In this document: in pieces, positions 29,755 through 39,200 of the stretch
Layout of the letters: every line of letters starts with the position of its first letter
How positions within the stretch are numbered: the stretch's first letter is position 1
NCBI RefSeq assembly: GCF_011761985.1
Contig: NZ_JAASQT010000005.1
Coordinates: 111,649-175,648, forward strand
Origin: Brevundimonas terrae
GTDB lineage: Bacteria; Pseudomonadota; Alphaproteobacteria; Caulobacterales; Caulobacteraceae
Reading direction: 5' to 3'
Length of the DNA stretch: 64,000 nt
Made by a program: the position numbers and the translations under genes
The notes under the pieces: generated by a model
Told to the model about the DNA's origin: nothing
The model's input: the letters and a program-made list of their open reading frames with translations, nothing else
The model's database searches: none

Positions 29755-30285
29755 TCAGCCTGTGCTCTTGGTCGTGGGCCTGTGTCGTTCATAAAGGCCA
29801 AGGGTTGAGCCTTTGTGTAGACCCTGCCCATAGTGTCTAAATCCGACCGTTTCGGCCAGTTTGATCGACTGGGTGTTGGGATCGGAGATCATGCAGACGG
29901 TACGCTCGAAACCCAGAACGGTATCGGCATAGTCCAGCACCGCCGTCACCGCTTCGCGGCCCAGACCCTTGCCGTGGAAGGGCGAAGTCATGGCCCAGCC
30001 GATTTCGGGGGCGGTAAAAGGCGGTGTCAGGTCGCGGCGATAGTCGAACAGACCGACACTGCCCACCAGTGTTCCCTCATGGTCCCGCAGCACCCAGTTG
30101 CCATAGCCCAGAATCTGCCAGTGGCCGATATCGCGTAACAGGCGCAGCCAGACATCTTCGGCGCACATGGGCTGGCCGGAGATATAGCGGGTGACGCCCT
30201 CCTCGGACCACATCTGTGTCAGGTCGTTGAAATCGGTGTCGGATACGGGGGTCAGCGTCAGGCGCTGGGTACGAAGAATGGTCAC
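29755..30285 (-). CDS. GNAT-family N-acetyltransferase (RimJ/RimL type)
   Basis: The 176-residue protein starts with MTILRTQRLTLTPVSDTDF, a classic RimL-like N-terminus. The acetyl-CoA loop is TSPFHGKGLGREAVTAVLDYA, and ISDPNTQSIKLAETVGFRHYG follows. It probably acetylates a protein N-terminus or a small amine. Its start overlaps the radC stop by 4 nt (ATGA), so it is translated from the radC transcript. Confidence 0.9.
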   Translation of the reverse strand: MTILRTQRLTLTPVSDTDFNDLTQMWSEEGVTRYISGQPMCAEDVWLRLLRDIGHWQILGYGNWVLRDHEGTLVGSVGLFDYRRDLTPPFTAPEIGWAMTSPFHGKGLGREAVTAVLDYADTVLGFERTVCMISDPNTQSIKLAETVGFRHYGQGLHKGSTLGLYERHRPTTKSTG

Positions 30286-31013
30286 ATCAGGCCTAGTTGT
30301 TTGAAGCTGGTTACGCCGTGCCGTCCGGCGATCAGGTGGTCGTGAATCTGGATGTCCAGCGCGCGGGCCGCTTCGATAACCTGTTTGGTCATGTCGATAT
30401 CGGCGCGGCTGGGGGTCGGGTCGCCCGAGGGATGATTATGGACAATAACCATGGCCTTGGCGCTGAGTTCAAGGGCGCGGCGCACAACCTCGCGCGGATA
30501 GACGGGCGCATGGTCGACCGTGCCGCGATTTTGAATCTCGTCGCGGATCAGCTGGTTTTTGTTGTCGAGGTACAGGATGCGGAACTGCTCGCGCGGTTCG
30601 TGTTGCAGGGCCAGCCGCACATAGGCCAGCAGGGCTGTCCATGATGCGATCACCGGACGCTTGGCCACCTCATCCAGTGCGGCGCGACGTGCCACTTCCT
30701 GAAGGGCGCAAAGATCGAGTGCGGTCTGTTTGCCAACCCCGCGCATCTGGCCTTTGATATCGGTGGCCCGCACGGTCAGCATGTCTTCGAGCGAGGCGGC
30801 CATCACCCCTGACATAGAGCCGAAACGGTCCAGCAGGGCCTTGGCCAGAGGTTTGACATCGCCCTGCGGCTGGCTGCGGAACAGGAAAAGTTCCAGCAGC
30901 TCATAGTCGGGAAGATTGGCCAGACCGCCTTCGATCGCCCGCTCGCGCAGGCGTTCGCGGTGGCCCAGATGATGGGCCTTGGGCTTGGCCGCTATGGGTA
31001 TGCTGTCCGTCAT
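30282..31013 (-). CDS. radC: RadC-family JAB-domain protein
   Basis: The 243-residue protein starts at ATG 31013 (GGGGAG upstream). Residues 20-110 form a helix-hairpin-helix-like domain (PDYELLELFLF, RGVGKQTALDL). Residues about 115-243 are the JAMM-type metal domain with HNHPSGDPTPSRAD and an upstream Glu in NRGTVDHAPVYPREVV. The name radC is historical; a DNA repair role is doubtful. It shares the map transcript direction, 41 bp downstream of map. Confidence 0.92.
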   Translation of the reverse strand: MTDSIPIAAKPKAHHLGHRERLRERAIEGGLANLPDYELLELFLFRSQPQGDVKPLAKALLDRFGSMSGVMAASLEDMLTVRATDIKGQMRGVGKQTALDLCALQEVARRAALDEVAKRPVIASWTALLAYVRLALQHEPREQFRILYLDNKNQLIRDEIQNRGTVDHAPVYPREVVRRALELSAKAMVIVHNHPSGDPTPSRADIDMTKQVIEAARALDIQIHDHLIAGRHGVTSFKQLGLM

Positions 31014-31054
31014 CGTCTCCCCCCGAAAGAGGAGACTAGACGTAACTGCGTTCG

Positions 31055-31876
31055 TCAGAAAGTGGGGCGGAACATGTTCTTCGGCGAGGCCGAGAAGATT
31101 TCGATGCCGTCTTCGGTGACACCGATCGTGTGCTCGCACTGCGAGGACAGCGACTTGTCACGGGTCACGGCGGTCCAGCCATCCGACAGCACCTTCACGG
31201 CCGGCTTGCCAAGGTTCACCATCGGCTCGACGGTGAAGAACATGCCCGGCTTGAGGACAGCACCCTCGCCACGACGGCCATAGTGCAGCACGTTCGGGTT
31301 GTCGTGGAACACGCGGCCGATACCGTGGCCGCAGAAGTCACGCACCACGCTCATGCGCTGGGCCTCGACGAATTTCTGGATGGCATAACCGATATCGCCA
31401 AAGGTGTTGCCCGGCTTGACCTGGGCCAGACCCAGTTCCAGCGAGTCATAGGTGACATCGATCAGCTTCTTGGCGCGGGCATTGATCTCGCCGACCGGAT
31501 ACATGCGGCTGGAATCGCCGTGCCAGCCGTCAACGATGACGGTGTGGTCGATATTGACGATATCGCCTTCCTTCAGAACCTTGTCACCCGGAATGCCGTG
31601 GCAGACGACATGGTTGATCGAGGTGCAGATGGTCTTCTCGTAGCCCTTATAGCCAAGGCAGGCAGGGATCGCATTGTTGTCGAGCGTGAACTGGCGCACC
31701 AGATCGTCCAGATAGCCGGTGGTGACGCCCGGTTTGACGTGCTCGGTAATCATGTCCAGCGCCTCTGCGACCAGACGGCCGGCCTTGCGCATGCCTTCGA
31801 AATCTTCCGGCGTGTGAATGCGGATTTCGTGGCTGCGGACCAGGACGTCGGTTTCCAGTTCGGGCGTTTCGTACAT
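31055..31876 (-). CDS. map: Type I methionine aminopeptidase
   Basis: The 273-residue cobalt/manganese/iron enzyme removes N-terminal Met from nascent proteins. Metal ligands are recognisable in order: two Asp in NIDHTVIVDGWHGDSSR, His in GHGIGRVFHDNP, Glu in FTVEPMVN, and Glu in SSQCEHTIGV. The substrate-binding CHGIPGD is also present. There is no N-terminal zinc-finger extension (type Ia/b). It is first in a five-gene minus-strand run (map, radC, GNAT, bolA-like, AKR-like). Confidence 0.95.
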   Translation of the reverse strand: MYETPELETDVLVRSHEIRIHTPEDFEGMRKAGRLVAEALDMITEHVKPGVTTGYLDDLVRQFTLDNNAIPACLGYKGYEKTICTSINHVVCHGIPGDKVLKEGDIVNIDHTVIVDGWHGDSSRMYPVGEINARAKKLIDVTYDSLELGLAQVKPGNTFGDIGYAIQKFVEAQRMSVVRDFCGHGIGRVFHDNPNVLHYGRRGEGAVLKPGMFFTVEPMVNLGKPAVKVLSDGWTAVTRDKSLSSQCEHTIGVTEDGIEIFSASPKNMFRPTF

Positions 31877-32316
31877 GACAGACTTTCAGCATTTTGCCGC
31901 GCTCGTAAGCCCTTGATGGCTGTCGGGTCTGGCAAACTATTTCCGGATGCCGCGCGGGGAGGCGGCAACTTCTAACTTCAGATGGTGTTTCTAGCACAAT
32001 AGCGCAATCGCGTCAGCTTTCGACCGACATGCCGCGCCGGAAAGGATGAGGTCAGTAAATGCCAAGCTTTACCTTAAGTCAGCATGACAATTTAAGTAAC
32101 GACGTTATTCTTGGGTATTTATTCTTCCCTAGCGTAAGTTTGCGTTGAAAAAGTGCGACTTATGCGTCACGCCGTTACTGCATTCTCGCCGTGTGACGAT
32201 GCTGTGACAGGCTGGGGCGATGACAAGAATATTGTGGCTGATAAGCCATTGCTTCTCTCCCCGAGCAAAGGTCCATCGCATCTGTAATGATGGATCGATA
32301 AATATAGGTGAAACGT
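31877..32316. other. 440-bp intergenic region between map and the FadL-type gene
   Basis: This holds the divergent promoters of map and the porin gene. No ORF of believable composition is present. It is more AT-rich than its flanks and includes a direct repeat TTAAGT at 32074 and 32092 (18 bp apart, two helical turns minus about three bases). A possible promoter motif, TTAAGT-N17-GTATTT, begins at the second repeat. No hairpin terminator was seen. Confidence 0.6.
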
Positions 32317-33612
32317 ATGACTTCCAGGAACATGGCCCGCGCGGGTGCCTTGGCGATCCTTATGACTTCGGTGGCCGCTCCGGCCTTCGCAGGCTCCTTC
32401 TATCTGCAAGAACAATCGGCACGCGGTCTGGGTCGCGCCAATTCGGGCGAAACCGCCGACAAGGGCGTCGAGTCCATGTGGTGGAACGCCGCCTCGATCG
32501 CACGTTCGGGCCGCGAAGTGACCATGTCGCTGCACGCCATCCGTCTGGATGCCGAAGCCACCAATAATGGCTCCTATGTCACCTATACCGACCCGAAGAC
32601 GGGTACCCGTTACGACGTGCCGGTACTGGATGCCCGCCAGACCGAAAAGCCGCTGGAAAACGGTTTGGTGCCGAACTTTGCCATCGCCATGCCGTTGACC
32701 GAGCGTCTGGCTGTCGGCGTGGCCGTGGCCGCACCGTACAACTTCACGACCAAATATTCGGACAACTCGTTCGCCCGTTATGATGCCACGACCTCGGAGC
32801 TGCGCTCGGCCGATCTGGGCCTGACAGCTGCCTATCAGGTCAATGACTGGCTGGACGTTGGCGCTGGCGTGAACGTGGAATACGTCAAGGCCAAGCTGAC
32901 CTCGGCCATGCCGGGCTTTGCCCCGACCTTTGCTGACGGTTCGTCCTCGCTGGAAGGCGACGGCTTTGCCTATGGCTGGAACGTCGGCGCACAAGTCCAC
33001 ACCGGCAAGTGGGATCTGGGTCTGTCCTATCGTTCGGCCATCGAGCACGAGCTGGAAGGCGATATCGTCACGACCCTGACTGGCCCGCTGGCACCGAACA
33101 GCGTCGATTCTGCCGGTAGCGCCGAAATCAACACGCCATGGTTCGCCTCGGCCTCGGTGCGCTATGCCGCCACCGACAAGCTGACCCTGAACGCCCAGAT
33201 CAACCGTATCGGCTGGTCGGAATTCGACGCCATCCGCGTGTCGTATAAGGGCGGTGGCGACACCATCCACCAGAACTATGAAGACGTCACGACCGGCGCG
33301 ATCGGTCTGGACTATGCCTATAGCGCCAAGACCACCCTGCGCGCTGGCGTGGCCTATGACCCGACCCCGACCACGGATCAACTGCGTACCGCCCGTATCC
33401 CCGATGCGGACCGTACCCTGTTCTCGGTTGGCCTGAATACCGAAGTCACCGAAGGCGTCGGCTTTGATGCGGCAGTGACCTATATCGCCATGAACGAGTC
33501 GAAGATACACGACGACCGCAACTTCTATAACGGTCTGGTCACCTCGCACCTGCGCGGCGACATCGAAGGTTCGGGTCTGGTGTTCTCGATGGGCACCACC
33601 ATCAAGTTCTAA
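32317..33612 (+). CDS. FadL/TodX-family outer membrane transport protein
   Basis: The 431-residue protein starts at ATG 32317 (AGG 8 nt upstream). The signal peptide is MTSRNMARAGALAILMTSVA, cleaved after AFA. The mature N-terminus, GSFYLQEQSARGLGRANSGETAD, is the FadL hatch motif, and MWWNAASIAR matches the NPA-like region (here NAA). The alternating strands of a 14-strand barrel end in FSMGTTIKF. These channels let hydrophobic compounds such as fatty acids across the outer membrane. It forms a single-gene unit with its own terminator. Confidence 0.9.
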   Translation: MTSRNMARAGALAILMTSVAAPAFAGSFYLQEQSARGLGRANSGETADKGVESMWWNAASIARSGREVTMSLHAIRLDAEATNNGSYVTYTDPKTGTRYDVPVLDARQTEKPLENGLVPNFAIAMPLTERLAVGVAVAAPYNFTTKYSDNSFARYDATTSELRSADLGLTAAYQVNDWLDVGAGVNVEYVKAKLTSAMPGFAPTFADGSSSLEGDGFAYGWNVGAQVHTGKWDLGLSYRSAIEHELEGDIVTTLTGPLAPNSVDSAGSAEINTPWFASASVRYAATDKLTLNAQINRIGWSEFDAIRVSYKGGGDTIHQNYEDVTTGAIGLDYAYSAKTTLRAGVAYDPTPTTDQLRTARIPDADRTLFSVGLNTEVTEGVGFDAAVTYIAMNESKIHDDRNFYNGLVTSHLRGDIEGSGLVFSMGTTIKF

Positions 33613-33634
33613 TCCTTTAGAGGACTGGAATATG

Positions 33635-33667
33635 AAACGGCGGCTCCTGACGGGGCCGCCGTTTTTG
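33635..33667 (+). terminator. Intrinsic terminator after the FadL-type gene
   Basis: AAACGGCGGC and GCCGCCGTTTTT flank a GC loop, with a U-tail on the plus strand, 22 bp past the stop. Confidence 0.88.
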
Positions 33668-33681
33668 TTTGGGTGTCAGGC

Positions 33682-33722
33682 AAAAAAATAGGCCGCCCTT
33701 CCGAAGAAAGGCGGCCCGTTTT
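33682..33722 (-). terminator. Intrinsic terminator after the RNA helicase gene
   Basis: GGGCCGCCTTTC and GAAAGGGCGGCC-like arms flank TTCGG, followed on the minus strand by TATTTTTTT. It lies 13 bp beyond the helicase stop. Confidence 0.88.
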
Positions 33723-33734
33723 TATCTTACAGGC

Positions 33735-35228
33735 TTAGGCGCGGTTGAAGCTTTTTGCGCCATTGCCGCCACCGTTCGGGCGGCTGCGCGGGCGGCGCTT
33801 CATTTCACCGACCGGAGCCGGCTCGCGCACCTTGGGCTCGCGCGGGGTCTTGGGACGCTCGGCAGCCATCGGATCATATTCGCGCTTGGGCGCTTCAACG
33901 ACCTCGCCGGTGCGGCCACCCTTGCGGATGCGGTGCGGCTGACCGCCACCCGATGGACGCTGCTCGTTGCGGCGACGGTTGCGGCTGCGCGGATTGCCTT
34001 CACCCTCGCCACGGCGCGGTTCACGCTCGGGCAGGGTCGCCTTGGCCGAAACACCGGCCGCCAGAATCGAGGCGTCCAGAGCTTGCAGGCCCTTGTCGTT
34101 GCGACGGTCGGTCATCGGGATCTTCTGGCGGGTCACCTTTTCGATGTCCTTCAGAAGCTTCATCTCGTCGCCGGCTACGAAGCTGATGGCGGTGCCCTTT
34201 TCACCGGCGCGGGCCGTACGGCCAATGCGGTGAACATAGGATTCCGGTACGAAAGGCAGCTCGAAGTTCACAACGTGCGTGACCTTGTCCACGTCGATAC
34301 CGCGCGCCGCGATGTCGGTGGCGACCAGAACGCGCAGCTTGCCGTTCTTGAAGGCCTCAAGGGCGCGTTCGCGTTGCGGCTGGCTCTTGTTGCCGTGGAT
34401 GGCACCGGCTTCAACGCCACCGGCTTCCAGATAGGCGGCAACCTTGTCGGCACCGTGCTTGGTCTTGGTGAAGACCAGGCAGCGCGTATAGGACGGGTCC
34501 GAGAACAGTTCGGTCAGCAGGGCGCGTTTGCGGCCTTGTTCAACCCAGATCACCGATTGCTTGATGCGCTCGACGGTCGTGGCTTGCGGGGTGACCTGAA
34601 CCTTGATCGGCTCCTTCAGCAGTTCGCCAGCCAGTTTACCGATCTCGTTCGGCATGGTGGCCGAGAAGAACAGGTTCTGGCGACGGGCCGGAAGGCGGCT
34701 GACCACTTGGCGGATCGGCTTGATGAAGCCGAGATCCAGCATCTGGTCCGCTTCGTCGAGGACGAAGATTTCGGTCGAGGACAGGTCCAGCGTCTTTTGC
34801 TGGATATGGTCCAGCAGACGGCCCGGTGCGGCGACCAGAATGTCGAGGCCTTGCTGCATGGCGCGCTCTTGGCCGCCATACTTGACGCCACCAAAGACAA
34901 CCGCAACGCGGAAGCCGAGGTGTTGGCCGTATTGTTTGAAGCTGTCAGCGATCTGGGTGGCCAGTTCGCGGGTCGGCGACAGGACGAGGCAGCGCGTGGT
35001 GCGCGGCTTGGGCGCAACGCGGTTTTCAGCCAGACGGTGCAGGATGGGCAGCGCGAAAGCTGCGGTCTTGCCGGTGCCGGTCTGGGCGATACCCAGCAGG
35101 TCGGCACCCTTCATCACATGCGGGATGGACTTGGACTGGATCGGGGTCGGCTTGTCATAGCCGGCTGCCTTCAGGGCAGACATCAGGCCGGGATTCAGGC
35201 CCAAGGATTCAAAAGTAATGTCGCTCAC
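33735..35228 (-). CDS. rhlE: DEAD-box RNA helicase, RhlE type
   Basis: The 497-residue ATP-dependent RNA helicase has the Q motif PTPIQSKSIP (about 28-37), Walker A AQTGTGKT (48-55), PTRELA, DEAD (158-161), SAT (about 190) and HRIGRTARAG. After about residue 370 comes a basic, low-complexity tail rich in Arg, Gly, Pro and Asn, a typical RNA-binding extension. The start is GTG at 35228 with a poor ribosome site, and the gene has a 260-bp structured leader. Such helicases assist ribosome assembly and RNA decay, and are often cold-induced. Confidence 0.92.
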   Translation of the reverse strand: MSDITFESLGLNPGLMSALKAAGYDKPTPIQSKSIPHVMKGADLLGIAQTGTGKTAAFALPILHRLAENRVAPKPRTTRCLVLSPTRELATQIADSFKQYGQHLGFRVAVVFGGVKYGGQERAMQQGLDILVAAPGRLLDHIQQKTLDLSSTEIFVLDEADQMLDLGFIKPIRQVVSRLPARRQNLFFSATMPNEIGKLAGELLKEPIKVQVTPQATTVERIKQSVIWVEQGRKRALLTELFSDPSYTRCLVFTKTKHGADKVAAYLEAGGVEAGAIHGNKSQPQRERALEAFKNGKLRVLVATDIAARGIDVDKVTHVVNFELPFVPESYVHRIGRTARAGEKGTAISFVAGDEMKLLKDIEKVTRQKIPMTDRRNDKGLQALDASILAAGVSAKATLPEREPRRGEGEGNPRSRNRRRNEQRPSGGGQPHRIRKGGRTGEVVEAPKREYDPMAAERPKTPREPKVREPAPVGEMKRRPRSRPNGGGNGAKSFNRA

Positions 35229-35396
35229 GTCGTTCTTTCACGAATAACGACGAACGCTAACAGCCGTCAGGCCAAGCAGCGCGCGTCGTCCGCCCGTATC
35301 GTACGGGCAGGTAACGGGCGCCGCCCCGCGTGTCCGGACGACGTATGATCTTGAGGAACCGACGGCTCAACAGACAGGCGTTTTCTTGAGAAAGAA

Positions 35397-35457
35397 AGGC
35401 CCACACGCGCTGGAGCACGACGGAAACCGCACTGTGCGGTAGCGGGCAAATGGGCCT
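35397..35457 (-). promoter_or_regulatory. Structured RNA element in the helicase 5' leader
   Basis: AGGCCCA (35451-35457 on the minus strand) and TGGGCCT (35397-35403) could form a 7-bp outer stem around an inner ACCGC/GCGGT hairpin. On the minus strand it is followed by TTCTTTCT, giving a terminator-like end about 170 nt before the helicase start. A second hairpin, GCCCGTA-TCG-TACGGGC, lies at 35292-35308. A weak TTGACT-N17-CATTTG pair overlaps the upstream edge, so the true 5' end decides whether the whole stem is transcribed. Confidence 0.35.
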
Positions 35458-35493
35458 CTGGCGGTCAAAAGTCAAGTCTGGGCTGAAAACGGC

Positions 35494-36147
35494 CTAGAGC
35501 AGATTGATCGCCAGATTGACGGCCAGAGCCAGAATAACCGTGTTGAACAGCCATGAGATGATGCTGTGCACGGTGGCGATGCGGCGCACGCGCTGGCTGG
35601 AAATCTGCACATCGGCGGTCTGGTTGGCGACGCCGATAATCAGTGAAAAATGCAGAAAATCCAGATAGTCCGCATCCGCCTCGCCGGGGAAGATCAGTCC
35701 CTGCCGGTCTGTCTGCGGGCCCTGACTGTCGGGGGCGTAGTATTCATGGGTGTAGTGCAGGGTAAAGATCACCTGCACGAACAACCATGACAGGGCGATT
35801 GTGCCTATGGTCAGAATGGCATCGAAGGCGGTGGGCTTGCCGCTGGAGGCGGCGATATAGACGATCACAAAGATGCTGGCGGCTGCTGCCAGCAGGCTGA
35901 GCGGCAGGACGGCGGCGCCTGCCTGATCCATTTCGGCGGCGCGGTTGCGGATGTCGTCAATGGTGCGGTTACGCGCCATGCGAAACACGGTCAGCAGTAA
36001 AAAGGCGGCGATACCGCTATTCCACGCCACGGCCAGTCGCGTCGGCCAATTCCAGCTGGTCGGTTCAACGGCCAGCACAATCGCCATGATGGCCAGTCCC
36101 AGCCACAGGGCCACATGCAGCCGCACAATGCGAGGGGTGTTGGTCAT
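35494..36147 (-). CDS. DUF1345 membrane protein
   Basis: The 217-residue protein has about five hydrophobic segments (near 12-28, 40-57, 80-100, 108-128 and 195-215). It has the family block HYTHEYYAPDSQG, followed by LIFPGEADADYLDFLHFSLIIGVANQTADV, which is diagnostic of DUF1345. Function is unknown. It lies 65 bp downstream of gltB on the same strand with no obvious terminator between, so read-through is possible, though no functional link is evident. Confidence 0.88.
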   Translation of the reverse strand: MTNTPRIVRLHVALWLGLAIMAIVLAVEPTSWNWPTRLAVAWNSGIAAFLLLTVFRMARNRTIDDIRNRAAEMDQAGAAVLPLSLLAAAASIFVIVYIAASSGKPTAFDAILTIGTIALSWLFVQVIFTLHYTHEYYAPDSQGPQTDRQGLIFPGEADADYLDFLHFSLIIGVANQTADVQISSQRVRRIATVHSIISWLFNTVILALAVNLAINLL

Positions 36148-36212
36148 CGGACGATGTTACGCGATTTGCATCCGATGACCAGTCGCTCAGTATAGCGGAC
36201 CCCATAACGGGC

Positions 36213-39200
36213 CTAGGCGGTGGCCCGCTGTTCTGTTGTCTTGTCGGCCTGTTCGGCATCGCGCACGGTTTGCGGCACAATGCGGATAAAGGCTTTGAGG
36301 CTGTTGCCCCAGTCCGCCAGCAGGCGCTGGGCCAAGGGTGAACGGGTAGCGGCCAGATGGGCCTCGACCAGTTCTTTCAGGCGGGTGGCGGCCTCGGTGT
36401 TCAAGGTGCCAAGCGTTGCCAGATCGCCATTCAGCGCTTGGGTTGCCTGACCATCGGGGTCCAGCACGAACAGTTCGCCGCCGCTCATGCCGGCCGCAAG
36501 GTTCCAGCCGGTCTGGCCCAGAACCACGACACGGCCACCGGTCATGTATTCGCATCCGTGGGCACCCAAGCCTTCGACAACGGCCTCGGCCCCCGAGTTA
36601 CGAACGGCGAAGCGTTCGCCCGCCGCGCCCGCCACAAACAGACGGCCCGAGGTTGCGCCATACATGGTTGTGTTGCCGCAGACCTGCTGGCCTTCGCGCC
36701 ATTCATAGGGACGTACGCGGATTTCCGCGCCCGACAGGCCCTTGCCGACATAGTCGTTCACCTCGCCGACCACATCGAGCACGAGCCCCTTGGTGGCAAA
36801 GGCCCCGAAGCTTTGACCGGCAATGCCTTCCAGTTTCAGCGTCAGACGCCCCTGCGGACCTTGCGGGCCATATTTGCGCACGATGGCGGAGGACAGACCG
36901 GCACCGACTGTGCGCTGGGTGTTCTTCAGCGGATAGGACAGTTCCAGCGTTTGACCGGATTGCAGGAAGGACTGGGCGTCTTTCAGGACCTGCGCATCGA
37001 GGCTCTCGTCGATTTCCTTGCGGTGCTTGTCGGCCAGACGACCGGGCTTATCGACATCGACCTTCATAAGCAGCGGGTTGAGATCGAGATCATCCAGATG
37101 CGAGCCACCACGGCGAACCTGTCGCAGCAGGTCGGTACGGCCGACAATCTCGTCAATGGTGCGCGCGCCCAGAGAGGCAAGGATTTCGCGCACTTCCTCG
37201 GCGATGAAGGTGAACAGGTTGACCACCTTTTCCGGCGTGCCGGTGAACTTGGCCCGCAGGCGCTCGTCCTGCGAACAGATGCCGACAGGGCAGGTATTGG
37301 AATGGCACTGGCGCACAATCAGACAGCCCATGGCGATCAGGCCCGCCGTGCCGATGCCGAACTCTTCGGCCCCCAGCAGGGCGGCGATCACCACATCGCG
37401 TCCTGTTCGGATGCCGCCATCGGTGCGAAGCGAAACCGACGAACGCAGATGGTTGAGGCTGAGCACTTGGTGCGCCTCGGCCAGACCGATTTCCCACGGC
37501 ATACCCGCATGTTTGATCGAGGTCTGCGGAGACGCCCCCGTGCCGCCGTTGTGACCGGCGATGAGGATGGCATCGGCCTTGGCCTTAGCCACGCCCGACG
37601 CAATCGCGCCAATACCGGTGGCGGACACCAGTTTGACCGTAACCTTGGCATCGGGGTTGATGGCCTTCAGATCATAGATGAGCTGGGCCAGATCCTCGAT
37701 GGAATAGATGTCGTGGTGCGGCGGCGGCGAGATCAGGGTGGTGCCGGGGACCGCATGGCGCATCTTGCCGATGAACTCGGTGACCTTGAAACCGGGCAAC
37801 TGGCCGCCTTCGCCGGGCTTGGCACCTTGCGCGACCTTGATCTCGATCTCGCGGCACTGGTTCAGATATTCGGCGGTGACGCCGAAACGACCAGACGCCA
37901 CCTGTTTGACGGCCGAGTTGGCATTGTCGCCATTCGGGCGCGGCACATAGCGGGCGGGGTCTTCGCCGCCTTCACCGGATACGGCGCGTGCACCCATCCG
38001 GTTCATGGCGATGTTCAGCGTTTCGTGCGCTTCGGGGCTGAGAGCACCCAGCGACATGGCCTGCGACAGGAAGCGCTTGCGGATGTCCGAAACGCTTTCG
38101 ACCTCGTGCAACTGGACGGGCTGTAGACCTTCCTTGAAGTCGAGCAGGTCACGAAGCGACAGGTCCGCCTGTTCTGCGACAGCGGCGCTATATTGCTTGA
38201 AGCGCTTATAGTCGCCGCGGTTCGTCGCATCCTGCAACAGGTGGATGGTCTTGGCGTCATGGCCATGGGCCTCGCCGCCTGCACGGATGCGGAAGAAGCC
38301 ACCCATGGACGGCGACGGCACGGCATCATTGCCGAATGCCGCCGTGTGACGTTGCAGGGCGGCACGTTCCAGACCGGCCAAGCCGATGCCCGAAATACGC
38401 GACGGTGCATTGGGGAAGAACTCGGCAGCCAAAGCGCGTGACAGGCCCAGCACCTCGAATTCACAACCGCCGCGATAGGCCGAGATGATCGAGATACCCT
38501 TGCGGGCCAGCACCTTGAGCAGGCCCGCCTCGATGCCCTTCTTATAGTTGAGGCAGGCATCTTTCAGCGTCAGGCCGCCATAGATGCCGCGCTCCAGACG
38601 GTCCTGGAATAGCTCCTGTGCCAGCCAAGGATTGACCGCTGTGGCACCAACCCCCACCAGAACGGCAAAGGCGTGCGGGTCCAGTGTCTCGGCAGAGCGG
38701 ACGACGATGGAGCAATAGGTGCGCAGTTCCGCTTCGATCAGGCGCAGGTGAACGCCCGAGGTTGCCAGGATCATCGGCACGCTAAGACGATCTTCGGCAC
38801 CCCGTTCGTCGGTCAGGACGATCAAGGTCGAACCGGCACGGGCGGCCGCTTCCGCCTCGTCACGGATGCAGTTAAGCGCGGCCCTCAGGCCAGAACCGGC
38901 TTCGTCCGTGGCGTTTGGTACCGGATAGGTGCAGTCGATGACCGTGGTCGAGCCATCGGCGACAACGCCCAGCAGGCGATCATACATGCCGGTGGTCAGG
39001 ACCGGACTGTCGAGGATGAACACATCGGTCTGGGCCTCGTCATGGGCCAGAATATTGCCGAGGTTCTTGAAGCGGGTTTTCAGGCTCATGGCCCCCGCTT
39101 CGCGCAACGGATCGATGGGCGGGTTGGTGACCTGAGAGAAGTTCTGGCGGAAATAATGCGCCAGTGGACGCGGCAGCGAAGACAGCACGGCGGGCGGCGC

